Positions 9,490 to 18,551 of a stretch of 64,000 nucleotides of DNA are shown here, in pieces (the first letter of the stretch is position 1; every line of letters begins with the position of its first letter). Source of the stretch: Crocinitomicaceae bacterium (GTDB lineage Bacteria; Bacteroidota; Bacteroidia; Flavobacteriales_G; Salibacteraceae); assembly GCA_002713215.1 (NCBI GenBank), contig PAVO01000020.1:62001-126000 (forward strand). Reading direction: 5' to 3'. The notes beneath the pieces are model-generated. The model ran no database searches and was not told where the DNA came from. It saw only the letters and a list, made by a program, of their open reading frames with translations. The position numbers and the translations under genes are program-made.

Positions 9490-9569
9490 CTTTAACGAGG
9501 TGTTGTAACATAAAGCGGAGTATTTCTTCATTCCTGCGTAGTGAAGCGGAAACAGGAATGACGTTAAAG
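9490..9569. repeat. Nested inverted repeat in the 9412-9677 intergenic gap
   Basis: An outer pair CTTTAACG (9490-9497) / CGTTAAAG (9562-9569) encloses an inner pair CATTCCTG (9529-9536) / CAGGAATG (9553-9560). Both pairs are perfect. The sequence between them has repeated GAAGCGGA/AAGCGGAG words. There is no U-tract, so it is not an obvious terminator; a REP/MITE-like dispersed repeat or a degenerate cassette recombination site are options. The rest of the 266-base gap shows nothing else. Confidence 0.6.
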
Positions 9570-9677
9570 GGGTGCTGTATATATCCCTGCATTATTCTAC
9601 AGCACAGTTTAAACTAAATTGCGGTTGGATTTATTTGTAATCACCATCACAGCGTTGGCTCTTTCACATTTCTATTT

Positions 9678-11417
9678 TTGCTGAATAATTTGAAATCTAT
9701 CAAATCCCTAATTCCAATATTTTCCTGGCTGCCTTCTTATAAGAAAGAATGGCTAAAAGGAGATGTTTCTGCTGGTTTAACGGTTGGCGTAATGCTTATT
9801 CCACAGGGTATGGCATATGCCATGCTGGCTGGGTTACCTCCAATTTATGGGCTCTATTCAGCACTTCTTCCATTAATCACTTATGCCATATTTGGTACTT
9901 CCAGGCAATTGGCAGTTGGGCCGGTGGCGATGGATTCATTGCTTGTGTTGGCAGGCGTGGGAGCATTCGCTACGGTTGGAAGTGAACATTTTATTGAGGT
10001 AGCCATTCTCCTGGCATTGGTTGAAGGAGTTATTTTGATTCTGTTGGGCGTATTGAAATTGGGTTTTTTGGTCAACTTTTTATCTCATCCGGTAATTAGT
10101 GGTTTTACATCAGCCGCCGCATTAATTATTGGCTTCAACCAGTTGAAACATATCCTGGGAATCAGTCTGCCTTCAAGTAATTATTTGCATACCATCATTG
10201 TTTCAGCATTGGATGGTGTAGGTCAATGGAACTGGATTTCAGTTGGATTGGGAATTGCTGGGATTATACTCATAAAAGGGATAAAAAAAATCAACAGACA
10301 AATACCTGCTGCTTTGATTGCAGTAGTACTGTCAATTATAACAGTCTTTGTGCTTAACCTGGATCAAAACGGAGTAAAAATTGTTGGAGAAATACCTACC
10401 GGGTTACCGTCATTTCAGGTTCCGCTTTTTGATCTCGATCTAATCCAGGATTTATTGCCCATTGCTCTTACCCTGGCATTGGTAGCCTTTCTTGAAGCGA
10501 TTTCAGTTGCAAAGGCAGTACATGCCAAACATCGCGATTATGAAATTGATCCGAACCAGGAACTCAGAGCCATTGGATTGGCAAATGTCGTAGGTTCTTT
10601 CTTTCAGTCGTTTTCTGTAACCGGAGGTTTTTCCCGAACGGCAGTAAATGATCAATCGGGTGCCAGAACCGGGTTGGCATCGATTATTAGTGCCTTGTTA
10701 ATTGCATTCACATTGTTGTTTCTTACGCCCTTGTTTTACCATTTGCCCAATGCCATTCTAGCCTCAATTATTGTAGTAGCAGTGTCGGGTTTATTCGATA
10801 TAAAAGAACCCATTCGATTGTGGAAAACAGAAAGGCGTGATTTTCTTATGCTGATAGTTACTTTTTTTGCGACACTTACATTTGGTATTGCTAACGGAAT
10901 TGGTATCGGTGTGGCTATGAGCCTGGCATTGGTTACGTTCAAGTCGGCCTATCCGCACATGGCTCGGTTGGGGCAGATAAAAGGAACTCGTTATTATAGA
11001 AATGTGGGGCGTTTTCCTGAAACGGTCGATTTTCCTGATATGCTTATTGTTCGGTTCGATGCGCAGTTGTTTTTTGCCAATGCAGCGCTGTTTCGGGATA
11101 ATACATTAAAATGGGCAGCCCAAAAGCCAGATTTAAAGGTAATTGTATTTGATTTTCAGACGATTAATAATATAGATAGTAGCTCAATTAGGGTACTTAC
11201 CAATATGCTTTCTTTTTATAAAGAGCGAGGCATTGAACTCTATTTTGCTGGGGTTAAAGGACCAGTTAGGGATTGCCTAAATGCCGATGGATTTACGAAA
11301 AAGGCAGGCCTGGATTCATTTTTTATGAATGTTGCCGAGGCTAAAGAAAGCTACTATGGCGAATCAACCCCGGACAGCAGGGATTATTTATTTAGAAGTA
11401 CAGAAGGAGAAGGCTAA
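9678..11417 (+). CDS. SulP-family anion transporter with STAS domain
   Basis: 579 residues. The sequence GLTVGVMLIPQGMAYAMLAGLPPIYGLY is the classic SulP signature (the first 20 residues alone suffice to recognise it). It is followed by about a dozen hydrophobic segments (residues 30-440) and a cytoplasmic STAS domain (about 450-560; FDAQLFFANAALFRD and NNIDSSSIRVL). SulP proteins import sulfate or bicarbonate or exchange anions with H+ or Na+; the substrate cannot be told here. Family alignment puts the N-terminus at MLNNLKSIKSLIPIFSWLPSY, which requires the TTG start at 9678. The 3' end overlaps the convergent lipoprotein gene by four bases. Confidence 0.92.
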   Translation: MLNNLKSIKSLIPIFSWLPSYKKEWLKGDVSAGLTVGVMLIPQGMAYAMLAGLPPIYGLYSALLPLITYAIFGTSRQLAVGPVAMDSLLVLAGVGAFATVGSEHFIEVAILLALVEGVILILLGVLKLGFLVNFLSHPVISGFTSAAALIIGFNQLKHILGISLPSSNYLHTIIVSALDGVGQWNWISVGLGIAGIILIKGIKKINRQIPAALIAVVLSIITVFVLNLDQNGVKIVGEIPTGLPSFQVPLFDLDLIQDLLPIALTLALVAFLEAISVAKAVHAKHRDYEIDPNQELRAIGLANVVGSFFQSFSVTGGFSRTAVNDQSGARTGLASIISALLIAFTLLFLTPLFYHLPNAILASIIVVAVSGLFDIKEPIRLWKTERRDFLMLIVTFFATLTFGIANGIGIGVAMSLALVTFKSAYPHMARLGQIKGTRYYRNVGRFPETVDFPDMLIVRFDAQLFFANAALFRDNTLKWAAQKPDLKVIVFDFQTINNIDSSSIRVLTNMLSFYKERGIELYFAGVKGPVRDCLNADGFTKKAGLDSFFMNVAEAKESYYGESTPDSRDYLFRSTEGEG

Positions 11418-11857
11418 ATTTCTACACAGGTATAAGTACCTCCTGAAGAATCGCACTCGGCTTTCTGGGTAGTTTTGTAGTCGTCAATCTCCTCCCGGGT
11501 TCCACAGAAATACTTGCTTTCCGAAAAGGTGGCAGAACCTGATACAACTTTACATGTACAAGTTCCACAAGCTTTGGTTATGGCAATGGTTTTTGTTTCG
11601 GACTTACTATGCTTCTTATTCTTAACCTCTAATGTTACACTGTAGGTGCCAATAGCTGCATAGGTATGTTCGGGATTAACTATTGTTGAAGTTGTGTTAT
11701 CCCCAAAATTCCAGAGGTACTCGTCTTCGTTATCAGAACAATTACCGTCAAATTGTACCACCTGATTGCTTATACTAAACGTAAAACAGGCCTCTGGTTT
11801 TGGGGTACAATTAAACAGAAACAAGGAAAGAAAGGCAAAAGCAAGTAGTTTATTCAT
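11414..11857 (-). CDS. PKD-domain lipoprotein
   Basis: 147 residues from ATG 11857 (MNKLLAFAFLSLFLFNC). The lipobox LFNC predicts cleavage and lipidation at Cys17. One PKD domain follows (about 25-95: YLWNFGDNTTSTIVNPEHTY, then TYSVTLEV), and the last 50 residues carry seven cysteines, which suggests disulfides. PKD domains are beta-sandwich adhesion or spacer modules in surface proteins. The upstream ATG at 11896 would place the lipobox too deep. The function is unknown. Confidence 0.75.
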   Translation of the reverse strand: MNKLLAFAFLSLFLFNCTPKPEACFTFSISNQVVQFDGNCSDNEDEYLWNFGDNTTSTIVNPEHTYAAIGTYSVTLEVKNKKHSKSETKTIAITKACGTCTCKVVSGSATFSESKYFCGTREEIDDYKTTQKAECDSSGGTYTCVEI

Positions 11858-11928
11858 AATAAAAGCATTTGGTTCAGGAATCACTAAATTAAACAATAAT
11901 TAGAACCGCACTGGGTCATCAAAAAGGG

Positions 11929-12483
11929 CTAAAAACCTTTATTTAAACCAATGTTAAATCCAAACGCGTGTTTCATGTCGCTGGCAATCAGGCCGAAAAT
12001 ACCTCTGTATTTTTTTTCCTGTAAAAAGTAATTAATGCTTATACTAATCCCTAAGTTATTGTCTTTGTTAATTAGATGGGCGTATTCTACACCTAACCCA
12101 AGATTAACTCCACCCCAATTATTGCCAACCTCGGTTGTGTGTTCTCCCAATGCATAACCGATGTGACTAATCAGAATAAGGCTCACCTTTTCCTTCTGGA
12201 TAAGTGAGGAATAAACACCGGGAGCAAATAACAGGTAGTTAAGGTTGTCGAGGTTAAAATAGTGGACTTTTAATCCGACAAAAACTGGATCGGAGATTCT
12301 TCGTTGATAATCGATCTGGAATCCGGGACCCCAGGTTGCAGAGGATGAAGAGAAAAGAGTCTCGGCATTTACAATAGTGCCCCCAGACAATTTAATTCTA
12401 TTCTTTTCTACCTCTGACTGTCCATAAGCACAGCTACTGATTAGAATAAACAGATTTAGAATAACCAATGATAAAATCCTCAT
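11929..12483 (-). CDS. Small outer-membrane beta-barrel protein
   Basis: 184 residues with an N-terminal signal sequence (MRILSLVILNLFILISSCAYG) followed by alternating beta-strand segments ending in aromatic residues (FQIDYQRRI, VGLKVHYFNLDNL, GVNLGLGVEYAHL) and a C-terminal FNIGLNKGF. The pattern matches the small 8-strand porin-like barrels common in Bacteroidota. A Cys at the end of the signal region could instead make it a lipoprotein. No specific family is recognised. Confidence 0.6.
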   Translation of the reverse strand: MRILSLVILNLFILISSCAYGQSEVEKNRIKLSGGTIVNAETLFSSSSATWGPGFQIDYQRRISDPVFVGLKVHYFNLDNLNYLLFAPGVYSSLIQKEKVSLILISHIGYALGEHTTEVGNNWGGVNLGLGVEYAHLINKDNNLGISISINYFLQEKKYRGIFGLIASDMKHAFGFNIGLNKGF

Positions 12484-12615
12484 TTCACAACATTCGTTTC
12501 GGAAGCAGAAAAATACTTCTTGTCCAATAGGGTATTTGCTTTTTAATAAAATGCCAAAGCTTGTTAGTAAACCAAGGAAATGGAAAATGAGGCTATAATT
12601 TAAAGTTCATTTATT

Positions 12616-13011
12616 TCACCGGTCTTTTAACCGGTACATGAATTTAATCCCACTCCAATCCAGGTTAATGGATGCTACTTTGGTATCAACCAGTCCTGTT
12701 TCCAATCCATATTTTCTAACGTCGTTTGCGTTAATTTCACTGTATAACGACGAAGTTTTCTTAGGCCAGCTAATCCATAACATCCCATTCTTTTTTAGGC
12801 AGGGTATAGCTCGTTTTAAATGATCTTCCAAGTCGTTGGTTGTAGTTGCGAATAAGTGAATGAAGTCCATAGAAGTGCCATCAACCGTTTCGTCAATTAT
12901 TACAAATTCAGGAAAATCGGAAAAAAAGTCCGTATACATTTTGGGTGCGTTCAATACCAGAATTCTTGAATTGCCCTTAATACCCAGTTTCTGATAGAGA
13001 GGTCTTGACAT
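12616..13011 (-). CDS. DUF3052-like protein
   Basis: 131 residues without signal or membrane segments. It starts SRPLYQKLGIKGNSRILVLNAP and contains LWISWPKKTSSLYSEI and TGLVDTKVASINLDWSGIKF, the typical blocks of DUF3052 proteins (small Rossmann-like proteins related to methyltransferases in sequence pattern). The function of the family is not established. It leads a run of minus-strand single-domain genes. Confidence 0.7.
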   Translation of the reverse strand: MSRPLYQKLGIKGNSRILVLNAPKMYTDFFSDFPEFVIIDETVDGTSMDFIHLFATTTNDLEDHLKRAIPCLKKNGMLWISWPKKTSSLYSEINANDVRKYGLETGLVDTKVASINLDWSGIKFMYRLKDR

Positions 13012-13064
13012 GTATTTAATTTAAGCGGTATAGAAAGTCCGTTTCAGGTTGAGCTCTGTTTTAC

Positions 13065-13427
13065 TCATTTATTGTCTTGCAGTTGGATCCACTTTCTTAC
13101 AACAACTTCCAAATCTCCTTTACGGTTTTCAATTTCCTCCATACCGTCAAACTTTGCAGTTCTTGCTTCTTTTCCATCTCCTTGTAATAATCCGCTGTCA
13201 TCTCCAATCAGCGCACCCTTATGAAACATTAAGCTTACGTGTTTTTTTGCTTTAATGAAATAGGAAGCCATATTTCCCTTATACATAAATGTGGGAGCAC
13301 TCCATTTAATGGTTTCCTCCATTCGTTGGTCTGCGTTCAATATAATTTCTCTAACGCGCTGTATTTCTGCATTCAACGGATGAGACAGTTTTTCTAAGTA
13401 GTTGTCAACCTCTGGGTTTCTGTTCAT
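13065..13427 (-). CDS. DUF1801 (YdhG-like) protein
   Basis: 120 residues. NAEIQRVREIILNAD, EETIKWSAPTFMYKGN and KKHVSLMFHKGALI are the conserved blocks of the DUF1801/YdhG-YjbR-like fold. These small cytoplasmic proteins have no firmly assigned biochemical activity. The start lies four bases from the stop of the next gene upstream, so the two may share a transcript. Confidence 0.8.
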   Translation of the reverse strand: MNRNPEVDNYLEKLSHPLNAEIQRVREIILNADQRMEETIKWSAPTFMYKGNMASYFIKAKKHVSLMFHKGALIGDDSGLLQGDGKEARTAKFDGMEEIENRKGDLEVVVRKWIQLQDNK

Positions 13428-13430
13428 AAA

Positions 13431-14201
13431 TTACTTTTTTGTTCCCAATAAATAGAGTACCACTCCAGGTCCTGATTTCACCTTTTCTATTTCCCAATCG
13501 TAGGTTTCATAGCCTTCCAGTTCGTTAACCATATCTTTCATTTCCTGAACTGAATAGGTGCGTAAGGAAGAGACCACGCCATCCCATAAAACGAATAAGG
13601 GAAGTATGGGAATGAGGTAAGTGAAAATAATTCTTCCCCATTTAAACGGACGAATGAAGGGTGTTGTAAATAGTACAGTTATAGGAGAAAACAACATGGC
13701 CACAATGCTGGGAACACTTCTTTCCTGGCCTTCAAATACGGCAATTGAACTACCGGAATTAATGGCATTCTGCAAAATTAATTTAGCATCTCCAGGTCTA
13801 AAATGATGCAGGGATAAAAACTGCGTTCTTAACCCCTGCAATTCATTAGGTACATCTCGGGCATCAACCTGATTTTCAACATATTCGAAATTATCCGCCT
13901 GCTTTTTGGTGTACTCAAAAGCTGGAATATTAGGGTAGTAGTCGGTAAGTTTAATCTTTAAGTCTGGAACCTTTTTTCTCAATTCCGAATTCAACCAGAT
14001 TAATCCACCGCCGCCGCCTGAACCCAAATCAATGATTTGGGTTGTACCGCTCTTTTTAAGTCCTTTTTCCAGTACAGGAATAATGGGTTGGTACATTTTG
14101 GTTTTGTTGGATAGAAACTGTAAAAAGTCGGTTCCGTAATTCCTTAAGAAACCGGGAAACCATTGCTGATCTTCAAACTCAAATAAATGTATTCGTCCCA
14201 T
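13431..14201 (-). CDS. SAM-dependent methyltransferase-like protein with a hydrophobic insert
   Basis: 256 residues. The glycine-rich SAM-binding motif I reads IIDLGSGGGGG near residue 56, followed by an acidic/hydrophobic motif KIKLTDYYPN and the candidate catalytic region FLSLHHFRPGDAKLIL. Between about residues 160 and 200 there are hydrophobic stretches (VAMLFSPITVLFTTPF and IIFTYLIPILPLFVLW) that could attach it to the membrane. The C-terminal strand pair resembles the end of a class I methyltransferase fold. Substrate unknown. Confidence 0.65.
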   Translation of the reverse strand: MGRIHLFEFEDQQWFPGFLRNYGTDFLQFLSNKTKMYQPIIPVLEKGLKKSGTTQIIDLGSGGGGGLIWLNSELRKKVPDLKIKLTDYYPNIPAFEYTKKQADNFEYVENQVDARDVPNELQGLRTQFLSLHHFRPGDAKLILQNAINSGSSIAVFEGQERSVPSIVAMLFSPITVLFTTPFIRPFKWGRIIFTYLIPILPLFVLWDGVVSSLRTYSVQEMKDMVNELEGYETYDWEIEKVKSGPGVVLYLLGTKK

Positions 14202-14232
14202 CTCTTATTTGTGTGAACCTGTTTTGAGGACT

Positions 14233-14736
14233 CTAATTTAGGAACATCTTTAATTGAAGCAATATTCCATCTTCTGATTTATCGTTGTTCTCGATAGTAA
14301 AGTCACACGGAATCATTTTTTCCTGCACCCGTTGGTTAATTCTTTTTACCTGTTCGTCCGAAACATTAATGTGAATGGATTGATCTCGATTTTTAACCCG
14401 ATGCAGGCAGAGCTCTTCATCCGCTTTTACCTCTATGGTTTTTACCAAAAAGTCGTTTTTCAAATTAGTAAGCATACCGTTGAAATAGGGGGTTAATCCG
14501 GTAGACTCAAATACCACTTTGTCATTATGCGATAACTCGTTTCGGATTCCGTGTTCAATGGTGGTAAATACGTTTCTTAGATAATTGTCATCCTCTATGG
14601 AGCGGTTGTTTACAATTTGCTTGGCCCAATTTTCAACGCGTATGAATTTGATGTCAAAATTTTGATCGATTAAAGAACCAATAAACGACTTACCACTTCC
14701 TTTAGGGCCCAGAAGAATGTATACGGTTTGTTCCAT
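14233..14736 (-). CDS. P-loop kinase-like ATP-binding protein
   Basis: 167 residues beginning with beta-strand TVYILLGPKGSGKS, a textbook Walker A (GPKGSGKS, residues 10-17). A later segment RVKNRDQSIHI resembles the LID region of small P-loop kinases. The size and arrangement fit a nucleoside- or shikimate-kinase-like fold, but no substrate signature is seen. The start codon is three bases from the stop of the DinB gene upstream, so co-transcription is likely. Confidence 0.65.
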   Translation of the reverse strand: MEQTVYILLGPKGSGKSFIGSLIDQNFDIKFIRVENWAKQIVNNRSIEDDNYLRNVFTTIEHGIRNELSHNDKVVFESTGLTPYFNGMLTNLKNDFLVKTIEVKADEELCLHRVKNRDQSIHINVSDEQVKRINQRVQEKMIPCDFTIENNDKSEDGILLQLKMFLN

Positions 14737-14738
14737 TG

Positions 14739-15263
14739 TTATTGGTTCAAAACCCTTAAATACTTAATCCAGGGCCCTGCCTCATCTTTGTATTGTTTGG
14801 CCATAACCCTTGAAATTTGTCCAACGTGCCCTAGGTCGTGTGCTACCCAGGTGGCAATTAACTGGTCAAGTCGTACGGTGCCAAATTCAGGATGGATTCC
14901 CGTCAATGAAAATTCCTTGGGAGTAATGTTAAGTGCTTTTAATTCTTCCAGGTTGGAATGCCTTAATTCACTAAAGTTTTCGAGCATTTCTTCAATGGAT
15001 TTGTCCTGGTCTTCCTGCAATTGGGCAAACCGATCAAAGGGCCCAAATAGTTTATCTTCAGAGTCGTTTAGAATGATTTTGATTCGAACCATCCAATCGG
15101 TTTTTTCTCCAAAGATTAAATGCCCTAACACATCGTAAGGGCTCCAGGTATCCTTCCCTTCATTATTTCTAAGCCAGTTGTCGGATAATCCCGATAAATA
15201 GGATTTCAATACGATTGGCGTTCTTTCCAGAATTTCTATTGAATCACTCAGCTCAAAATTCAT
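14739..15263 (-). CDS. DinB-family four-helix protein
   Basis: 174 residues. The DinB/YfiT metal-binding pattern is visible: a first His in DVLGHLIFGE (about residue 47) and HDLGHVGQISRVM near residue 150, which supplies two more. The fold is a four-helix bundle binding a divalent metal; members include thiol transferases, but most are uncharacterised. No signal peptide. It is upstream of and nearly abuts the P-loop gene. Confidence 0.8.
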   Translation of the reverse strand: MNFELSDSIEILERTPIVLKSYLSGLSDNWLRNNEGKDTWSPYDVLGHLIFGEKTDWMVRIKIILNDSEDKLFGPFDRFAQLQEDQDKSIEEMLENFSELRHSNLEELKALNITPKEFSLTGIHPEFGTVRLDQLIATWVAHDLGHVGQISRVMAKQYKDEAGPWIKYLRVLNQ

Positions 15264-15367
15264 TTCTTATATAGGTATTGCATTCTAAGTTGCCCAAAAA
15301 TAGGATAAGTAAGTCCGAAATTATGCATAGATTTATGTAGGCGGTGGGTCAACTAACCGTCCGAAAC

Positions 15368-15985
15368 CTAAATTACAAATCCAACGAAGCTATAAGCTAG
15401 AATATTGGCTAATCCATGAGAAATCCACCCGGGAATAATGCTTCCATTTCCAATTTTTTCGTTGAGGTAAGTAGAAACATAAGCGCCTATTGATGGAACG
15501 ATAAATATTACTATCAGGAAAACCATATTGCTGGTGATCATGGAAAATAGTGCGGTATGAATGATTCCAAATATACATGCCTGAAGTAGGTTCCCTTTTT
15601 GGTAACCCAGTACTGCAATGAGTCGCTTAGCAATAAACCCTCTAAACAGAATTTCTTCTGCCAACGAGGTTTTGAAAACTGCGATTACCAGTAAGATAAA
15701 AATGGAGTCTATTCCAAGCCCCATTTGCCTGAACTTCCCTGTTATACTTGTTGGTTCTAACATAATTTCTTTGTACTCAACGCTGGTTATCGTTAATACT
15801 AACATAGGCATTGCAAAGAGCAAACAAGCTAGTATGGCCAGGTAATTTGCTTTTTTGGTGGATTTGGATAAACCCATGTAGGCAAAAAAACCTTTAACCG
15901 ATTTCTTTCTAATCAGGAATACCAGAAAAGGAATTAGGGTAAATCCTATTATTTGAACAATTGCACTAACGAATTCATTAATCAT
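15368..15985 (-). CDS. CPBP-family intramembrane glutamic protease
   Basis: 205 residues, almost entirely hydrophobic with about six membrane segments. The family signature is present: AEEILFRGF (EExxxR) near residue 105 and FGIIHTAL (a HxxxL-type motif) near 140. These Rce1-like proteases cleave within or next to the membrane; in bacteria they act in bacteriocin self-immunity and signalling, but the target here is unknown. Confidence 0.82.
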   Translation of the reverse strand: MINEFVSAIVQIIGFTLIPFLVFLIRKKSVKGFFAYMGLSKSTKKANYLAILACLLFAMPMLVLTITSVEYKEIMLEPTSITGKFRQMGLGIDSIFILLVIAVFKTSLAEEILFRGFIAKRLIAVLGYQKGNLLQACIFGIIHTALFSMITSNMVFLIVIFIVPSIGAYVSTYLNEKIGNGSIIPGWISHGLANILAYSFVGFVI

Positions 15986-16012
15986 AAAAGAGACACTATT
16001 CCTTAGTAAAGA

Positions 16013-16516
16013 TTATTCATCTAGCCTAACTGCATAAATCAATTCGTCCTCAAATCTATCCTTTTTCCAAATGGTGTTTTTTAAACGTGCTTCCAGAACG
16101 AACCCGTTTTTTTCCAGTACACGTTGAGATGCCTTGTTGGAACCATAGGGTCGAGCAAAAATTCGATTGATTGGAAATGTATTAAACCCGTATTCTACCA
16201 TTTCTTTTATGGCCTTGGATACAATTCCATGTCCCCATAACGGTTCGGCTAGCCAATAGCCAAGTTCCATATTCTTCTTATGAATATCTTCTTGCGGGTG
16301 AACTCCAATTCCACCACAGGCTTCTCCCCGAATTTCAATGGCAAAAATGCAGAGTGGCTCACCGCCTGAGGCATATTCAATAAACTTCTTACCAGCTTCT
16401 TCGGTGTAGGGATAAGGGAATTTGTCGGTCATGTTTTTCCCAATTTTCCAATTATTGGCGTACTTCACCAGGCTTTTTAAGTCAGTTGATTTCCAAGGCC
16501 GGAGTTTACATTCCAT
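16013..16516 (-). CDS. GNAT-family N-acetyltransferase (RimJ-like)
   Basis: 167 residues. The RimJ/RimL-type GNAT layout is clear: LRPWKSTDLKSLVKYANN at the start, GGIGVHPQEDIHKKNMELGYWL in the middle, the acetyl-CoA loop region GHGIVSKAIKEMVEYGF, then RIFARPYGSNKASQRVLEKN. It transfers an acetyl group from acetyl-CoA to an amine; the acceptor is unknown. Confidence 0.85.
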   Translation of the reverse strand: MECKLRPWKSTDLKSLVKYANNWKIGKNMTDKFPYPYTEEAGKKFIEYASGGEPLCIFAIEIRGEACGGIGVHPQEDIHKKNMELGYWLAEPLWGHGIVSKAIKEMVEYGFNTFPINRIFARPYGSNKASQRVLEKNGFVLEARLKNTIWKKDRFEDELIYAVRLDE

Positions 16517-16528
16517 TTTCTCTATTAA

Positions 16529-16879
16529 TTATTCTTCCTCAGACCAGATTGCCAATTCATTCCCTGAAGGATCAGCAAAATGAAATCGTTTACCACCAGG
16601 AAATGAAAAGATGTCTTTGGTAATTGTTCCACCACATTGGAGAACCTTATTCTTTATTTCTTCCAGATCTTTGTGGTACAGTACAACCAGGGCACCATTG
16701 ATCACTTTTTGATCCGTTAATTCAAACCCGCCTTCCAGTCCGCTTTCGGCAAATGCGGTATAGGTAGGACCATAATCGGTGAAAGTCCATCCAAAAGATC
16801 CGGAGTAAAAAGCTTTTATTTTCTCAAGGTCATTGGCTTTAAACTCTACGTAATTTATGTCATTATCTTTCATATTCAT
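16529..16879 (-). CDS. VOC-superfamily (glyoxalase-like) protein
   Basis: 116 residues. INYVEFKANDLEKIKAFYSG opens the first beta-alpha-beta unit and FHFADPSGNELAIW closes the second, the usual single-domain VOC layout with metal-ligand positions at Glu and His. The start codon lies inside the 3' end of the methyltransferase gene upstream (17-base overlap), so the two are translationally coupled. Confidence 0.82.
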   Translation of the reverse strand: MNMKDNDINYVEFKANDLEKIKAFYSGSFGWTFTDYGPTYTAFAESGLEGGFELTDQKVINGALVVLYHKDLEEIKNKVLQCGGTITKDIFSFPGGKRFHFADPSGNELAIWSEEE

Positions 16880-17669
16880 TTTTTTGACAGGTAATGAAGA
16901 GATAGTCGCCCAGGTCGTTTTCGTACCTGCGCATGACTTCCTTTACTTTCCTGGATTCAACATCGGCCTTTAGAATTGCCAACCCACTTTCCACCTCTTT
17001 TTGATTTGCCAGTAAAGAAAAGGAAGAAATTCCGTTCCGGATTTCTTCTCTAAAATATAGGGTAGGATCGTGCTTGCCACAATAGAGAAAGTGATCTTCT
17101 AAATCTGGTTTTACAAAGTAGGGTTCCTGCTCAACAATTTCCAGCTCCGTATTTTTTAAAGCATATTTAATTTTCTCCATGGATGGTAAAACGCTGATCG
17201 AATCATCGATCATGGTTGGGAAATAGTACTTCAGCCAGTAGTTGTTGGTTTGTTCGGGAAGTGTGGTAAAAAGAACCATTTTACCGTTCTTTTTAAGAAC
17301 CCGGTCTATTTCTTTAAATCCCTTACTCAAATTTTTCCAATGGTGAATGGTAAGGCTAACCAATACCCCGTCAACACTTTCATTATCCTGTTGAATGTGT
17401 TCGGCAGTTCCCAACTTCCATTCAATAGAAGAGTTTTTAATTCTAGCCTTATCCAGCATTGCCTCGGAAGGATCAACTCCAATAAACCGCAACCCCATTC
17501 CATTTAGGGTAGAAGTATAATTGCCGGTACCACAACCTACATCCAGGTAGATGCCATTTGGGTCGGTCTTTATAAACTGATACATTTCACTAGCCAGAAA
17601 TCCGTCCGCTTTACGGGTAGAATCGTAATCAATTCCAATGGTGTTGTATGTAGGGGTTTGAGTGTTCAT
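16863..17669 (-). CDS. Class I SAM-dependent methyltransferase
   Basis: 268 residues. Motif I is YLDVGCGTGNYTSTL (about residue 38), motif post-I FIGVDPSEAMLDKAR, and a later VDGVLVSLTIHHW matches the substrate-side motif of the Methyltransf_11 group (small-molecule methyltransferases). It overlaps the VOC gene by 17 bases. Substrate not predictable. Confidence 0.85.
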   Translation of the reverse strand: MNTQTPTYNTIGIDYDSTRKADGFLASEMYQFIKTDPNGIYLDVGCGTGNYTSTLNGMGLRFIGVDPSEAMLDKARIKNSSIEWKLGTAEHIQQDNESVDGVLVSLTIHHWKNLSKGFKEIDRVLKKNGKMVLFTTLPEQTNNYWLKYYFPTMIDDSISVLPSMEKIKYALKNTELEIVEQEPYFVKPDLEDHFLYCGKHDPTLYFREEIRNGISSFSLLANQKEVESGLAILKADVESRKVKEVMRRYENDLGDYLFITCQKNEYER

Positions 17670-17759
17670 TTTGCCAAATTAGATTACATTCAAAAATACG
17701 TGATCTAACGGTTTTGATAAAACGAGTTTCAGTCCATTTTAGCTTTTGGTAAATGCATT

Positions 17760-18524
17760 TTATCCATTCTGGTAATCATTTCCTAAAGCTTTCTTGAAAA
17801 TTTTTGTCAGTTTTCCTGCCAGAGTTTTATTCGATTTAGCTATCTCCTCAACCAATAATTGGGTACTTGAATTTAAAGATGTTCTTAGTTCTTTTACTTC
17901 TATCGCTTTAATTAAGGTTTTATCTAAATAGTTGAGTTCACTTTTAGGCAGTTGGTCAACTCCTCTTCCATGAGCAGATGGTAGCCCAAAACGCAAACAT
18001 TTTAGGGCAATAATGTGTTCCCGGAGATTACTAATCCAAAATTCAGCCTGCCATAGTTTTCCACGGTTTATAGATGAGTTAGCATGCATAACATGATGCC
18101 AGCCCCATCCCCTTAGTTTTTCAATAGAGGGATTCGGGAATTTTTTGTTTTCAAGGGCCCGTCCAAACAGCAGTCTGAAGTTTGGTGACTTAGGTCCATA
18201 TTCACTTTCAGGAATAACGGACAAATCTACCTCCAGGCCACTGGAAAATAAAAGCACACGGTATATTGCTAATGAATGTGGTACATCGAAATAGTGGATG
18301 ATTTCATAGTCCATTGATAGTAAGTCTGCCCATTTATCAAGAACCTTTTTAGGATTTATATCTCCCTTTATTCCAAATGATATGTCAAGATCAGACCATT
18401 TGTCTTGTTTGTCTGCTGCAAAGGAACCAACCAGGGCACCTCCAATTATCCTGTTATCCAATTGGCCAATTTGTACCAATTGATTATAAAGTGCCGTACG
18501 TTCTTCCTCTTTAAACAAGACCAT
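17760..18524 (-). CDS. Nucleotidyltransferase-fold protein
   Basis: 254 residues. The nucleotidyltransferase signature is GGALVGSFAADKQDKWSDLD (residues about 27-46): a GS followed by DxD carboxylates that would bind the metal and NTP. The C-terminal half is helical, resembling aminoglycoside-type adenylyltransferases, but resistance cannot be claimed. Its start is 25 bases from the GTTAACTAC sequence at the weak cassette boundary near 18549, so it may be the last cassette of the array to the right. Confidence 0.65.
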   Translation of the reverse strand: MVLFKEEERTALYNQLVQIGQLDNRIIGGALVGSFAADKQDKWSDLDISFGIKGDINPKKVLDKWADLLSMDYEIIHYFDVPHSLAIYRVLLFSSGLEVDLSVIPESEYGPKSPNFRLLFGRALENKKFPNPSIEKLRGWGWHHVMHANSSINRGKLWQAEFWISNLREHIIALKCLRFGLPSAHGRGVDQLPKSELNYLDKTLIKAIEVKELRTSLNSSTQLLVEEIAKSNKTLAGKLTKIFKKALGNDYQNG

Positions 18525-18551
18525 TAATTATTCGTTTAATTGTAGTTAACG

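Noticed and set aside
9673-9680. TATTTTTG as a -7 box for the SulP gene
   Set aside because: It overlaps the TTG start required by family alignment and the nearest TTG upstream is only 15 bases away.
17678-17709. TTAGAT...ATCTAA inverted repeat before the 17669 gene as a further cassette site
   Set aside because: The stem is short, and no complementary core was found at the other end of that gene block.
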